From: UBA6019 sp035535055
GTDB lineage: Bacteria; Chloroflexota; Dormibacteria; Dormibacterales; Dormibacteraceae
Reading direction: 5' to 3'
Assembly: GCA_035535055.1 (NCBI GenBank)
Contig: DATLQT010000063.1
Location: forward strand, 1 to 23,449
DNA length: 23,449 nucleotides
The notes beneath the pieces were generated by a model, which saw nothing but the letters and a program-made list of their open reading frames with translations, did no database searches and was not told where the DNA came from. Positions 8,377 to 15,944 of the stretch are shown here, one piece after another. The position numbers were made by a program, and so were the translations under genes. Every line of letters starts with the position of its first letter. Positions within the stretch are counted from its first letter, which is position 1.

Positions 8377-9578
8377 GCGAGCCTCGGGTCCTGATGACGA
8401 CCACCGCCTATCCGCCCTCGACGGGGGGCGTCCAGGGCTACCTGGCCGATCTCCGTGCCGGGCTCCGGCGCTACCCCGCCGACGTGGTTGCCCTCTGGCT
8501 CCGGAACCGCACCGACTGGCTGCTGGGATCCACGCTCCGCCTCGGCGAGGCTCCGCCGGGCGAGGTCGCGCCCGGCGTGCGGGCGCTCGGCTGGAGCACC
8601 TCGACGCGCCTCCGGATGGCTCCCTGGGCTCTCGTCTATTACGGCATTGTCCCCGTCGCCGCCAGGCGGATCGGAGCCCTCATGGAGCCGGGGCTGGAGC
8701 GCCTGGTCCAGCCCGAGCACCGCCTGATCCACAACCACCGGATCGGGCGCGAGTTCCTGGCTGAGGCGTCCCTGCAGATCGCGCGCCGGCGGGGGATCCC
8801 GTTCGTCCTCACGCCCTATCACCACCCCCGCTGGAAGGGCTACCGCTACTCCGGCTGGATCCGGGTCTACCGGGCGGCAGACGCCGTCTTCACCCTGACC
8901 GGGGCTGAGAGGTCGGAGCTGATCGACCTCGGGGTGGCACCGGACCGGCTGCACGTGATCGGCGGAGCGGCCGACCAGCCGCTCCCCGGCGACCCAGCCC
9001 GCTTCCGCGACCGGATCCGGGCCGAGGACCGGCCGCTGGTGCTCTTCCTCGGCCAGCTCTACGACTACAAGGGTGTCGCCCAGCTCTTCGAGGCCGCGGA
9101 GGCGCTCCGGGCCGGCGGGCGCGAGCTCGAGCTGGCCTACCTGGGGCCCCCAACCCCCTGGTCGGAGTCCTACTTCGCCAACCGAAAGCGGCCCTGGCTG
9201 CACGTGCTCGGCCGCGTCGACGACCAGACCAAGTGGGACGCCCTGGAGGCGGCGACAGTCCTTTGCGTGCCGTCCCACCAGGAGAGCTTCGGCCGCGTCT
9301 ACCTGGAGGCCTGGACGAAGGCGAAGCCAGTGGTCGGGGTGCGGATCCCGAGCGTCAGCGAGGTTGTAACCGATGGTGAGACCGGCCTCCTCGTCGAGGG
9401 TGGCTCTGTGCCCGAGCTTGCGCGGGCGTTGGAGAGGCTTGTCACCGACCCCGAGCTGGCGGCGACGCTGGGCCGGAACGGCCGGGAGGAGATCGATCGG
9501 CGCTTCACCTGGAGCCGGGTGGTCGCCCGGGTCGAGGGCGTCTACGAGGCGCTGATCGAGGCTCCCGCGAGAGGCTGA
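8373..9578 (+). CDS. GT4 glycosyltransferase
   Basis: A 401-residue GT-B protein starting at the GTG that overlaps the upstream stop. VLMTTTAYPPSTGGVQGYLA is the classic GT4 N-terminal strand and glycine loop. HNHRIGREFLAEAS and FVLTPYHHPRWKGY occur in the acceptor domain. FLGQLYDYKGVAQLFEAAEAL is the donor-phosphate region, and SHQESFGRVYLEAWTKAKPVVG holds an EX7E motif (E-S-F-G-R-V-Y-L-E). It is the last gene of the 2698-9578 block. Its last 37 bp overlap the 3' end of the convergent O-antigen ligase gene, and no terminator is visible there. Confidence 0.92.
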   Translation: MSEPRVLMTTTAYPPSTGGVQGYLADLRAGLRRYPADVVALWLRNRTDWLLGSTLRLGEAPPGEVAPGVRALGWSTSTRLRMAPWALVYYGIVPVAARRIGALMEPGLERLVQPEHRLIHNHRIGREFLAEASLQIARRRGIPFVLTPYHHPRWKGYRYSGWIRVYRAADAVFTLTGAERSELIDLGVAPDRLHVIGGAADQPLPGDPARFRDRIRAEDRPLVLFLGQLYDYKGVAQLFEAAEALRAGGRELELAYLGPPTPWSESYFANRKRPWLHVLGRVDDQTKWDALEAATVLCVPSHQESFGRVYLEAWTKAKPVVGVRIPSVSEVVTDGETGLLVEGGSVPELARALERLVTDPELAATLGRNGREEIDRRFTWSRVVARVEGVYEALIEAPARG

Positions 9579-10834
9579 GCGCCGGCCTGACCCTGGGCGC
9601 TGCCGGCGGCGGCCGACCACAGGCGGCCGGCCCAGAGGATCGAGACCAGCGTCCAGAACTCGATGCTGAGGTCGTTCTTGAAGTAGGGCACGTCGACCAT
9701 CCCGTGGACGATGACGGCCACCATGGCGAGAAGCGTGCCGAGCTCGTAGGGGCGCCAGCCTGTGTCCGCCGACCGCCAGCCGCGCAGGGCTGCGACCAGG
9801 GCGGCGCCGAGGATCCAGCCCATCGAGAGCAAGCCCAGGAGCCCTGTCTCCACCCAGAAGTTGAGGACGATGTTGTGGGGGTCGATGAAGTTGGCCTGGG
9901 TGTGCAGATGCGTGAAGTAGGGCGCGATCCGGTCGGCGAACCCTGACAGCCCGGCGCCGAAGAGCGGCCGCTGGCGGATCAGCTTGACGGTTGCCGACCA
10001 GAGGTCGAGCCGGCTCTGGATGGTGTTGCCGTAGACGTTGTGGGTCTCGATAAGGACCCGCGTCCGGACCGGCCCGATCAGGGCCAGCCCTGCCGCGGCG
10101 ACCACCCCCAGCCCGAGCAGGAGGAGGCGCCGGTGGGAGCTCAGCACCAGCCCCAGCGACACCGCCGCCAGCGCGAGGTAGCCGCCCCGCGAGAAGCTCA
10201 GCACCGTGATCACCACCCCGATCACGAAGAACAGTGCGCCGGCGACCCGCGCGACGCCGGAGGCGTGGAGGGCCAGCGCCCCCGCCACGCCGGTTAGTGG
10301 GACGACGTAGAGGGCGACCGCGTTGGCGGTCAGGTAGATGACGACGGGCGGCGTCTGGGTGACGTCGTAGGTGTGGTGGGCCAGCGCCAGCGCCACCAAG
10401 ACCGAGTTGGCCAGACCGGCCACTGCCGCGCCGCCGAAGAGCCCGAGGACCACCTGGAAGGCGCGCTCCGGGGTCCGGACCACGTTTATCCCCACGAATC
10501 CGAACGCGATCGGCTCCAGGATGTAGGCGCGGAAGAGCCCAAGGGCCGCCGTCAGTCCGGGCGCTGTGATCACCGCAATGGCGCCGGCGACCACGAAGAG
10601 GATCGCCGGGACGAGGAAGGGGCTCCGCCAGGTGAGTGGGGGCCGCCCGCCACGCAGGTGCTCGACGACGAAGACAACCAGCGTCAGCACGATGGCGTTC
10701 TCGAGGACGGTGGTCGGGTAGAAGCCGAGGTGCCAGCGGATGGTGTAGGCGGGTGCGAGGGCAGCGGTGACGGTGATGAGCAGGGCGGTGGCGCGGTAGG
10801 GGAACCCGGCAACCGCCGCCGGGCTAGTACGCAT
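9542..10834 (-). CDS. O-antigen ligase / Wzy family membrane protein 2
   Basis: A 430-residue polytopic membrane protein. It carries the Wzy_C family signature in order: VLSFSRGGYLALAAVSLG (last cytoplasmic/membrane arginine segment), SRLDLWSATVKLIRQRPLFGAGLSGF in the large external loop, DPHNIVLNFWVETGLLGLLS with the conserved His-Asn pair, and HGMVDVPYFKNDLS near the end. These proteins either polymerise undecaprenyl-linked repeats or ligate them to an acceptor outside the cell membrane. The ATG at 10834 lies inside the end of the phosphotransferase gene (11 bp overlap), so the two genes form one operon in the order phosphotransferase, then this gene. It is more canonical for the family than the other Wzy-like protein at 3857-5308. 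Confidence 0.93.
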   Translation of the reverse strand: MRTSPAAVAGFPYRATALLITVTAALAPAYTIRWHLGFYPTTVLENAIVLTLVVFVVEHLRGGRPPLTWRSPFLVPAILFVVAGAIAVITAPGLTAALGLFRAYILEPIAFGFVGINVVRTPERAFQVVLGLFGGAAVAGLANSVLVALALAHHTYDVTQTPPVVIYLTANAVALYVVPLTGVAGALALHASGVARVAGALFFVIGVVITVLSFSRGGYLALAAVSLGLVLSSHRRLLLLGLGVVAAAGLALIGPVRTRVLIETHNVYGNTIQSRLDLWSATVKLIRQRPLFGAGLSGFADRIAPYFTHLHTQANFIDPHNIVLNFWVETGLLGLLSMGWILGAALVAALRGWRSADTGWRPYELGTLLAMVAVIVHGMVDVPYFKNDLSIEFWTLVSILWAGRLWSAAAGSAQGQAGAQPLAGASISAS

Positions 10835-12314
10835 GCGTTTGGAAGAAGAGCCTCATGACGGTGAGGATCAGGATCTTCAGGTCCAGCACGAGGGACCAGT
10901 TCTCGATGTAGTAGATGTCGTAGATGGTGCGGTCCTCGATCGGCGCCGCGCCGCGGAGGTCGTTCACCTCCGCCCAGCCGGTCAAGCCCGGCCGCACCTG
11001 CTGGCGCTCGAGGTAGCGAGGCACATCGACGCTGTAGCGCTCGTCGAAGAAGGTGGGCTGCGGCCGCGGGCCGACCAGGCTCATGTCGCCCTTCAGTACG
11101 TTCGCGAGCTGAGGGAACTCGTCGATGCTGAGCTTCCGCATGACCCGGCCGAAGGCGGTCGTTCGAGGATCGCCCGGCAGCGCCACGGTGGGGCCCGTCT
11201 TGGCTTCGGCGTTGGGGATCATTGTCCGGAACTTGTAGACGATGAACGGACGCCGGTTCATCCCGATCCGCTCCTGCCGGAAGATGACGGGACCGCCCGG
11301 CATCGTCAGCTTGATTATCAAGGCAACAATCACAAGTGGGATCGCAAGGATGACCAGGGCCAGGAGGCTGGCGGCGACGTCGAAGGCCCGCTTGACGGCC
11401 GCGTTGGCGCCGACCAGACGGCTCCGGCGGATTCCGATCAACGGCAGGCCGTCGATCGAGTTCACCTCTGCCCGGGTGCTCATCACGTCGAGGAGGTCCG
11501 GGATGACCTTGAACTCGAGCTCCTCGTTTTCGCAGAGCTTGATCAGGTGCGGCAGCTGACCGCGGTCGGCCAGGGCGATGAACACCTGGTCGACGCCGAG
11601 CTCGGCTGCCTTTTCGGGCAGTTCGGCGATGCTGCCCACAACGGCGGTGCCGGCGAAGCTCGAGCCCCTCTTGCGGCCGTCGTCGAGCACGCCCACGACC
11701 TGGTACCCATACTGCGGGAACATCGACATCCGGCGCAGCAGCATCTCGCTGCCAAGCCCGGTCCCGACCATCAGCACGCGCTCGGTGCCGATGCCCTGCC
11801 GGCGAAGCTTGGTCTCGTACTGCCGTAGTGCGTAGCGCTCGAAGGTCATGAGAACGACCGTTAGCACGATCGTGTAAGTGATCGTCAACCGGGAGTAGTC
11901 GACGCCCAGGTTGCCGACCGCGATCCCGGCCAGGATGAGGACGCCCGCCAGCACCGTCCCGCTGTAGAGGCCGAGGAGAAGGTCGACCAGGGTCCGGCCG
12001 CGCCAGGAGCGGTACTGCTGGTTGATCGCCAGCGCCACCAGGTAGAGGACGACGACCGCCGGGATGGCCGGGAGGTAGGGCCCGAAGGGAAGCGCGGTGT
12101 GCTCGGCGTGGCGGAGCGGGTCGAGGTTCCGGTAATACCAGTAGGCCGCCACGATCGAGGCAGCGACGATCAGCGCGTCGCCGGCGATGAGGGCGAGCGG
12201 GAGCCAGTCGGGAGGCAGGAAGACGAGGCGGCTGCGCGCCTTCTCCGCCGGTTGCGACGGCGCCGGGCCGGCCTCCTCGATTGATGCCACCCTGACGGGG
12301 CTGCGCCTTGCCAT
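10824..12314 (-). CDS. Undecaprenyl-phosphate sugar phosphotransferase (polyprenyl glycosylphosphotransferase)
   Basis: It is 496 residues from ATG 12314. A hydrophobic N-terminal region starts at PPDWLPLALIAGDALIVAAS with about four to five helices. A Rossmann-like middle domain contains VLMVGTGLGSEML and VVGVLDDGRKRG. The C-terminal bacterial sugar transferase domain begins KRAFDVAASLLALVILAIPL and contains RQERIGMNRRPFIVYKFRTM, the Asp-Glu pair of SIDEFPQL (D398, E399), GDMSLVGPRPQP and RPGLTGWAEVN. This is the initiating enzyme of the pathway, loading a sugar-1-phosphate (often glucose, galactose or an N-acetyl-aminosugar) onto undecaprenyl phosphate in the inner membrane. The frame remains open to 12536, but that extension is arginine- and proline-rich and not conserved-looking. 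A TACGCT hexamer 8 nt before the ATG suggests a leaderless transcript. Confidence 0.96.
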   Translation of the reverse strand: MARRSPVRVASIEEAGPAPSQPAEKARSRLVFLPPDWLPLALIAGDALIVAASIVAAYWYYRNLDPLRHAEHTALPFGPYLPAIPAVVVLYLVALAINQQYRSWRGRTLVDLLLGLYSGTVLAGVLILAGIAVGNLGVDYSRLTITYTIVLTVVLMTFERYALRQYETKLRRQGIGTERVLMVGTGLGSEMLLRRMSMFPQYGYQVVGVLDDGRKRGSSFAGTAVVGSIAELPEKAAELGVDQVFIALADRGQLPHLIKLCENEELEFKVIPDLLDVMSTRAEVNSIDGLPLIGIRRSRLVGANAAVKRAFDVAASLLALVILAIPLVIVALIIKLTMPGGPVIFRQERIGMNRRPFIVYKFRTMIPNAEAKTGPTVALPGDPRTTAFGRVMRKLSIDEFPQLANVLKGDMSLVGPRPQPTFFDERYSVDVPRYLERQQVRPGLTGWAEVNDLRGAAPIEDRTIYDIYYIENWSLVLDLKILILTVMRLFFQTHAY

Positions 12315-12322
12315 CGGAGCTA

Positions 12323-12328
12323 AGCGTA
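12323..12328 (-). promoter_or_regulatory. Candidate -10 box for the phosphotransferase operon (leaderless)
   Basis: TACGCT on the minus strand (TANNNT pattern) is followed by 8 nt and then the ATG at 12314. That spacing would put transcription start at or next to the start codon. No Shine-Dalgarno is visible, and no good -35 match is seen 17-18 bp further upstream. Confidence 0.3.
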
Positions 12329-12407
12329 CCGTCGGCTGTCGGGATCTGAAGCTACCGAGCGGGTCCGTCAGCGACGCATTTCGACCTGCGGCGCGAGCCA
12401 GACGAGG

Positions 12408-12437
12408 TTGAGTAGGCGCCGTCGAGCGAGCTACGCT
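12408..12437 (+). promoter_or_regulatory. Candidate sigma70-type promoter (TTGAGT-N18-TACGCT)
   Basis: TTGAGT at 12408-12413 and TACGCT at 12432-12437 are separated by 18 bp, which matches housekeeping-sigma spacing. It would drive the GT2 gene through a leader of roughly 160-200 nt that contains the hairpins at 12504-12529. This is pattern matching only. Confidence 0.3.
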
Positions 12438-12640
12438 GGTTGTCCAAGGTCCAGGTTGAGGAGCAGACCACCGGGCGGCCGAAAGAGGATTTCCCGTCAA
12501 CCCCCCGCTGAACAGCGGGCGCCGTTCAGTCCTCACGCGGGGGTCTCGGGAGCCATCAGGGCCGCGATCATAAGCGAGGCTTCCGTAGCGCCCACCTGGG
12601 CCGGATGGGTTGGCCGGTAATCGCTCAGAATCTTCTTTCG

Positions 12641-13462
12641 GTGTCAGCCCGGCTCGTCTCTGTGATAGTCCCGACCCGCAACTCCGCGCGAACGATCGCC
12701 GCCTGCCTGGAAAGCGTCCGCGCCCAGACCTACCGCCCGCTCGAGGTGGTGGTCGTCGACAACGGCTCCTCCGATTCGACGGTGGCGATCGCCGCCGGCC
12801 TCGCCGATAGGGTCGAGGCGTTCGGCCCCGAGCGGAGTGCCCAGCGAAACCACGGGGCCGCGGTAGCGCGCGGCGACTACCTGCTCTTCATCGACTCGGA
12901 CATGCGGCTCCGACCGGAGGTCGTCGCCGACTGCGTTGCGACCATCGCCGCGACCGGCGCGCCGGGAGTGATCATTCCCGAAACCTCCATTGGGGAAGGC
13001 TTTTGGGCGCGCTGCCGGGCGCTTGAGCGCAGCTGCTACGTCGGCGACGACAGCGTCGAAGCTGCCCGCTTCTTCCCCTGCTCGGTGTTTGAGGCCAGTG
13101 GTGGGTACGACGAGGCCCTCTCAGGGCCCGAGGATTGGGACCTGAGCCAGCGCGTCGCCGCCGGCCGCTCGCTGCCGCGGACGAAGGCGATGATCGACCA
13201 CGACGAAGGGCGCCTCGGCCTCCGCGACCACCTCGCCAAGAAACGCTACTACGGGGCCACCTTCCGGCGGTACCTGGGTAAGCAGCGCTCCTCGATGGGG
13301 CGGGCGGGCGTGCTCATCATCCGTCCGGCGTACCTTCGCAACTGGAGGCGGCTGGCCGAGCACCCGATCCTGACCGCAGGCATCTTCGGGTTGAAGGGAC
13401 TCGAGCTCGGCGCCGCGGCTCTGGGTGTGCTGACTGGGCGCCGGCGTCAGCCCACGGTGTAG
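12641..13462 (+). CDS. GT2 family glycosyltransferase
   Basis: A GT-A fold enzyme of 273 residues from GTG 12641. RLVSVIVPTRNSARTIAACL opens the protein, VVVVDNGSSDSTV supplies the uracil/ribose-binding Asp, and YLLFIDSDMRL holds the DxD metal-binding motif (residues 85-87). GPEDWDLSQRV is the late acidic ED motif and probable catalytic-base region. GT2 enzymes are inverting transferases using nucleotide sugars. The GTG at 12641 puts the conserved first strand five residues from the start and has CAGAAT 9 nt upstream. ATG 12605 is an alternative giving 285 residues. The tail (AYLRNWRRLAEHP and a short hydrophobic helix GIFGLKGLELGAAALGVL) may attach to the membrane. It is the only gene of its strand block and overlaps the convergent membrane protein gene by 16 bp. 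Confidence 0.9.
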   Translation: MSARLVSVIVPTRNSARTIAACLESVRAQTYRPLEVVVVDNGSSDSTVAIAAGLADRVEAFGPERSAQRNHGAAVARGDYLLFIDSDMRLRPEVVADCVATIAATGAPGVIIPETSIGEGFWARCRALERSCYVGDDSVEAARFFPCSVFEASGGYDEALSGPEDWDLSQRVAAGRSLPRTKAMIDHDEGRLGLRDHLAKKRYYGATFRRYLGKQRSSMGRAGVLIIRPAYLRNWRRLAEHPILTAGIFGLKGLELGAAALGVLTGRRRQPTV

Positions 13463-15147
13463 ATGTCGACACCGTCCATGGTCGCGACGTAGGCGAGGCC
13501 GGGCACCTCGGTCGGAACCTGGAGGCCATCCTTCAGGTAGTCGGCACGGTGGACGAAGACATAGCGGACGCCGATAGAGCGGAGCCGGTCGGCGACGCCC
13601 GGCGCGTAGTAAGGCTCCAGTTGGCTCGAAATCTGGTCGGCTCGGCTTCCCGGGTTCCCGCCGTTGAAGAGAGGGTGGCCGTGCACCGGCTGGTAGACCG
13701 TGTAGAGGTGGGCCTGGATCTGCTGCTGGTTTACGTCAGTGCCGGCGTCGAGCGGGTACTCGACGAGGATCCCGGCCGGCTGCGACCGGAGCCACCGGTA
13801 CTCGCTGGGTGCCGGGAGAAGCGTGTAGACGCGGAGCGGCGGGATGTTGTCGAACTCAATGGCGGTCAGTAGGAAGGGCACGGCGAGCAGCAGGACGGCC
13901 CGGCGTGGGAGCCGGGCTTGGATCCAGCTGAAGCCGCCCGCGGCTAGGAGCGCCGCGCCCAGCATCACCAGTACGCCGAAACGCGCGTAAACCCTGAAGA
14001 TCGGCACCAACGGGGTGAGCACCAGAGAGGGAGAGGGGATCTTGAGGGGCCCGAAACTGTGGACGAGCGGCGGCTCCGCGACCAGGAGGCCGACCGCGCC
14101 CACGGCAAGGATCAGCCAGGTTTCGAAGCGGCGGAGCCCGACCAGGGCGCCGACTGCTGCCAGAACCATCACGGTGTAGCCGAGGAAAAGAGTCTGCTCG
14201 ACGAAGTTGCTGAAGTGAAGATGCGCCTGCTCGTAATGGAGGAGCGAGGGCGGGAGCAGGGGGTTGGCGTAGTAGGGCAGGAAGTACTCCTTCAGGCGCG
14301 CGGAGTAGATGAGCACCTGGTCGATCCCCTCGTGGAGGGTGCCCAGCTGGGTGTGCAGAACGCCAGATACCGAGCCGTTCGCCGATGGCCGCTCGGCGAA
14401 GAGCAGCGCCGCTGGCAGGAAGAGGGCGGTGACGACCGCGACGATGACGCCCCCGACCAGGTGCCTTGACACCCACCTCGCCGGCTCCTTCCACAGCCGC
14501 CGGTCGACGAGGCTGACGACGAAGAAGGTGGCCACCAGAAAGGCCGCGATGTAGGCCATGTAGTAGTCGTTCCAGACCGCGAGGCCGGCGACGCCGCCGG
14601 CGGCCGCCAAATTCCAGCGGCTGCCGCCCTGCCGCCAGCGGAGCAGAAGGAGCAGGATGCCGCTGTAGATCTCCATGTGGGTCTGGGCCACGTGGCCCTG
14701 GGCCTTCTCGAGGTGGTACGGGATAAAGGTGAAGGCGAGGGCGCCGAAGGCGGCGCCGAGTGGACGCGCCCCGAGCCGCCGGGCCGCGAGGTAGGTCACC
14801 CAGGCCGTCAGCGGGAACGCCGAGAGCATCTGCAGGTTGTAGGCCACAGTCCCCCCGGCGACGGCGGCGATCGGGCCCAGCACCAGCACCGGCAACACCG
14901 CGAAGGGTTGCGACTCCCAGCCGGCGCCCCACGGGGCTCCCCAGAGCGTGTTGTCGAAGAGCCCGAGGTGGTGGCGGAGCGCGTAGCCCCACCAGTCGTA
15001 AATTGAGATCGTGCCGGTCGAGTCGCCCGGGTAGCCGTAGATCGCGCTGTTCAGGTGGAGGATCAGCGGGAAGGTAAGCACCCACGAGTAGAGGGTGGCG
15101 GCGACGGTGACGAGGAGTCCCGGCCGAGCCAGCAGCCAACGCCTCAC
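13447..15147 (-). CDS. Large polytopic membrane protein, GT-C-like glycosyltransferase
   Basis: 566 residues with about ten to twelve hydrophobic segments, followed by a soluble C-terminal domain of about 130 residues (from EFDNIPPLRVYTLLPAPSEY on). After the first helix, the loop YGYPGDSTGTISIYDWWGYA has two acidic residues (D42, D51) where GT-C enzymes carry their catalytic Asp in the first outer loop. YAAGG-like membrane segments and a YFLPYY external stretch follow. GT-C enzymes use polyprenyl-phosphate sugars as donors on the outer membrane face. The GTG start overlaps the stop of the DPM/ALG5-like GT2 upstream (GTGA), which would make exactly such a donor. This coupling supports the GT-C reading. 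I do not recognise a precise subfamily; a YfhO-like membrane protein is an alternative. Confidence 0.75.
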   Translation of the reverse strand: MRRWLLARPGLLVTVAATLYSWVLTFPLILHLNSAIYGYPGDSTGTISIYDWWGYALRHHLGLFDNTLWGAPWGAGWESQPFAVLPVLVLGPIAAVAGGTVAYNLQMLSAFPLTAWVTYLAARRLGARPLGAAFGALAFTFIPYHLEKAQGHVAQTHMEIYSGILLLLLRWRQGGSRWNLAAAGGVAGLAVWNDYYMAYIAAFLVATFFVVSLVDRRLWKEPARWVSRHLVGGVIVAVVTALFLPAALLFAERPSANGSVSGVLHTQLGTLHEGIDQVLIYSARLKEYFLPYYANPLLPPSLLHYEQAHLHFSNFVEQTLFLGYTVMVLAAVGALVGLRRFETWLILAVGAVGLLVAEPPLVHSFGPLKIPSPSLVLTPLVPIFRVYARFGVLVMLGAALLAAGGFSWIQARLPRRAVLLLAVPFLLTAIEFDNIPPLRVYTLLPAPSEYRWLRSQPAGILVEYPLDAGTDVNQQQIQAHLYTVYQPVHGHPLFNGGNPGSRADQISSQLEPYYAPGVADRLRSIGVRYVFVHRADYLKDGLQVPTEVPGLAYVATMDGVDIYTVG

Positions 15148-15944
15148 GACGCGTCCTGGTCGGTCAACTCCTGCACGTCGTCCTTGCGGCGGGCCGGACT
15201 ATGGGCCGACGCTCTCCGACGGCGATCGTAGTAGTGCAAAAAGCGGAGGCGATAGAAGATCGCCGCGGTGTCCCAGAGCGTGTTGTAGACGGCGGCCAAA
15301 CCGGTCGTGGTCTCGAACTTGTAGGAGATCCGAACGGGGATCTCTAGGATCCGCCGGTAGCCGAGCTTGCGTGCCACCACCAGCAGCTCGAGGTCGAACG
15401 CAAAGCGCTTTACCGCGAGCAGCGGCACCGCCGAGCGCAGGACCTCGCCCCGGAAGAGCTTGAGCCCCGTCTGTGTATCGCTTACGTCGAGTTGGAAGAG
15501 GATGGCGATGATCACCTGGTAGATCCAGCTCTGGAAGCGCCGGAACCACGGGTAGGAGACCTGCGAGTCGCGGTGGCGCTTAGAGCCGACGATGATGTCC
15601 CAGCCGCCCTCCCGCTGCGCGCGAACGCAACTGGCAATCGAGTCGGGGAGGATCTCCATGTCGGCATCGATATAGGCGATCAGCTCGCCGCGCGCCGCGC
15701 GGACCCCGTGCATGACGGCGAAGCCCTTGCCCTCGTTGACCCGGTAGGCGAGGACCCGCACCCGGTCCGAACCGACCCTCTCCGCCTCGGCGACGGTGTC
15801 GTCGGTGTTGCCGTCGGAGATGACCAGCACCTCGTACTCGAAGCCGGCCCGGTCGAGGTCGCCGAGCAGATGCAGGAGGTTGGCGTGGATCCGCGGCCCC
15901 TCCCGATAGGCGGGGACAATCACGCTCAGGAGCGGGGCGGGCAT
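15144..15944 (-). CDS. GT2 glycosyltransferase, dolichyl-phosphate mannose/glucose synthase-like
   Basis: A 266-residue GT-A protein of the DPM1/ALG5 type. LSVIVPAYREGPRIHANLLH is at the start, VISDGNTDDTVAEA at 42-55 has the nucleotide-binding Asp (D44), RVNEGKGFAVMHGVRAARGE at 68-87 is the diagnostic G-K-G segment, and YIDADMEILP at 91-100 is the DxD site. SDTQTGLKLFR and RFAFDLELLVVARKLGYR with EIPVRISY match the C-terminal part of this subfamily. Such enzymes transfer a sugar to polyprenyl phosphate, giving a donor for membrane GT-C enzymes. No C-terminal GtrA-like helices are present. It shares one base with the flippase stop (TGATG) and is coupled to the GT-C-like gene by GTGA, so it very likely works with that protein. 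Confidence 0.92.
   Translation of the reverse strand: MPAPLLSVIVPAYREGPRIHANLLHLLGDLDRAGFEYEVLVISDGNTDDTVAEAERVGSDRVRVLAYRVNEGKGFAVMHGVRAARGELIAYIDADMEILPDSIASCVRAQREGGWDIIVGSKRHRDSQVSYPWFRRFQSWIYQVIIAILFQLDVSDTQTGLKLFRGEVLRSAVPLLAVKRFAFDLELLVVARKLGYRRILEIPVRISYKFETTTGLAAVYNTLWDTAAIFYRLRFLHYYDRRRRASAHSPARRKDDVQELTDQDAS

Larger units (their letters stand above)
12315..12640. other. Longest intergenic region, between divergent phosphotransferase and GT2 genes
   Basis: About 290-326 bp with no convincing gene on either strand. It holds a candidate leaderless promoter for the minus-strand operon (12323-12328) and a plus-strand TTGAGT-N18-TACGCT promoter candidate (12408-12437). A short perfect hairpin, CCCGCTG-AA-CAGCGGG, lies at 12504-12519. 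An alternative CTGAAC ... GTTCAG pairing (12508-12513 with 12524-12529) would compete with it. A CAGAAT hexamer lies 9 nt before GTG 12641. I recognise no known riboswitch class or small RNA. If translation of the GT2 starts at ATG 12605, the gap ends at 12604. Confidence 0.5.

Noticed and set aside
8055..9620. 521-codon open frame on the minus strand over two GT4 genes
   Set aside because: Composition is typical of antisense high-GC frames, and both GT4 genes on the plus strand have full motif sets.
12504..12519. Hairpin as an intrinsic terminator
   Set aside because: It lies upstream of the GT2 gene between divergent genes, and no T-tract follows on either strand.
12315..12536. N-terminal extension of the phosphotransferase to 12536
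   Set aside because: The extra residues are Arg/Pro/Ser-rich and precede a good ATG at 12314 with a -10-like box. The family begins near the first membrane helix.
13856..15139. 427-codon second frame within the GT-C-like gene
   Set aside because: Same strand, shifted frame, Arg/Pro/Gly-rich; the 566-residue frame has consistent membrane segments instead.
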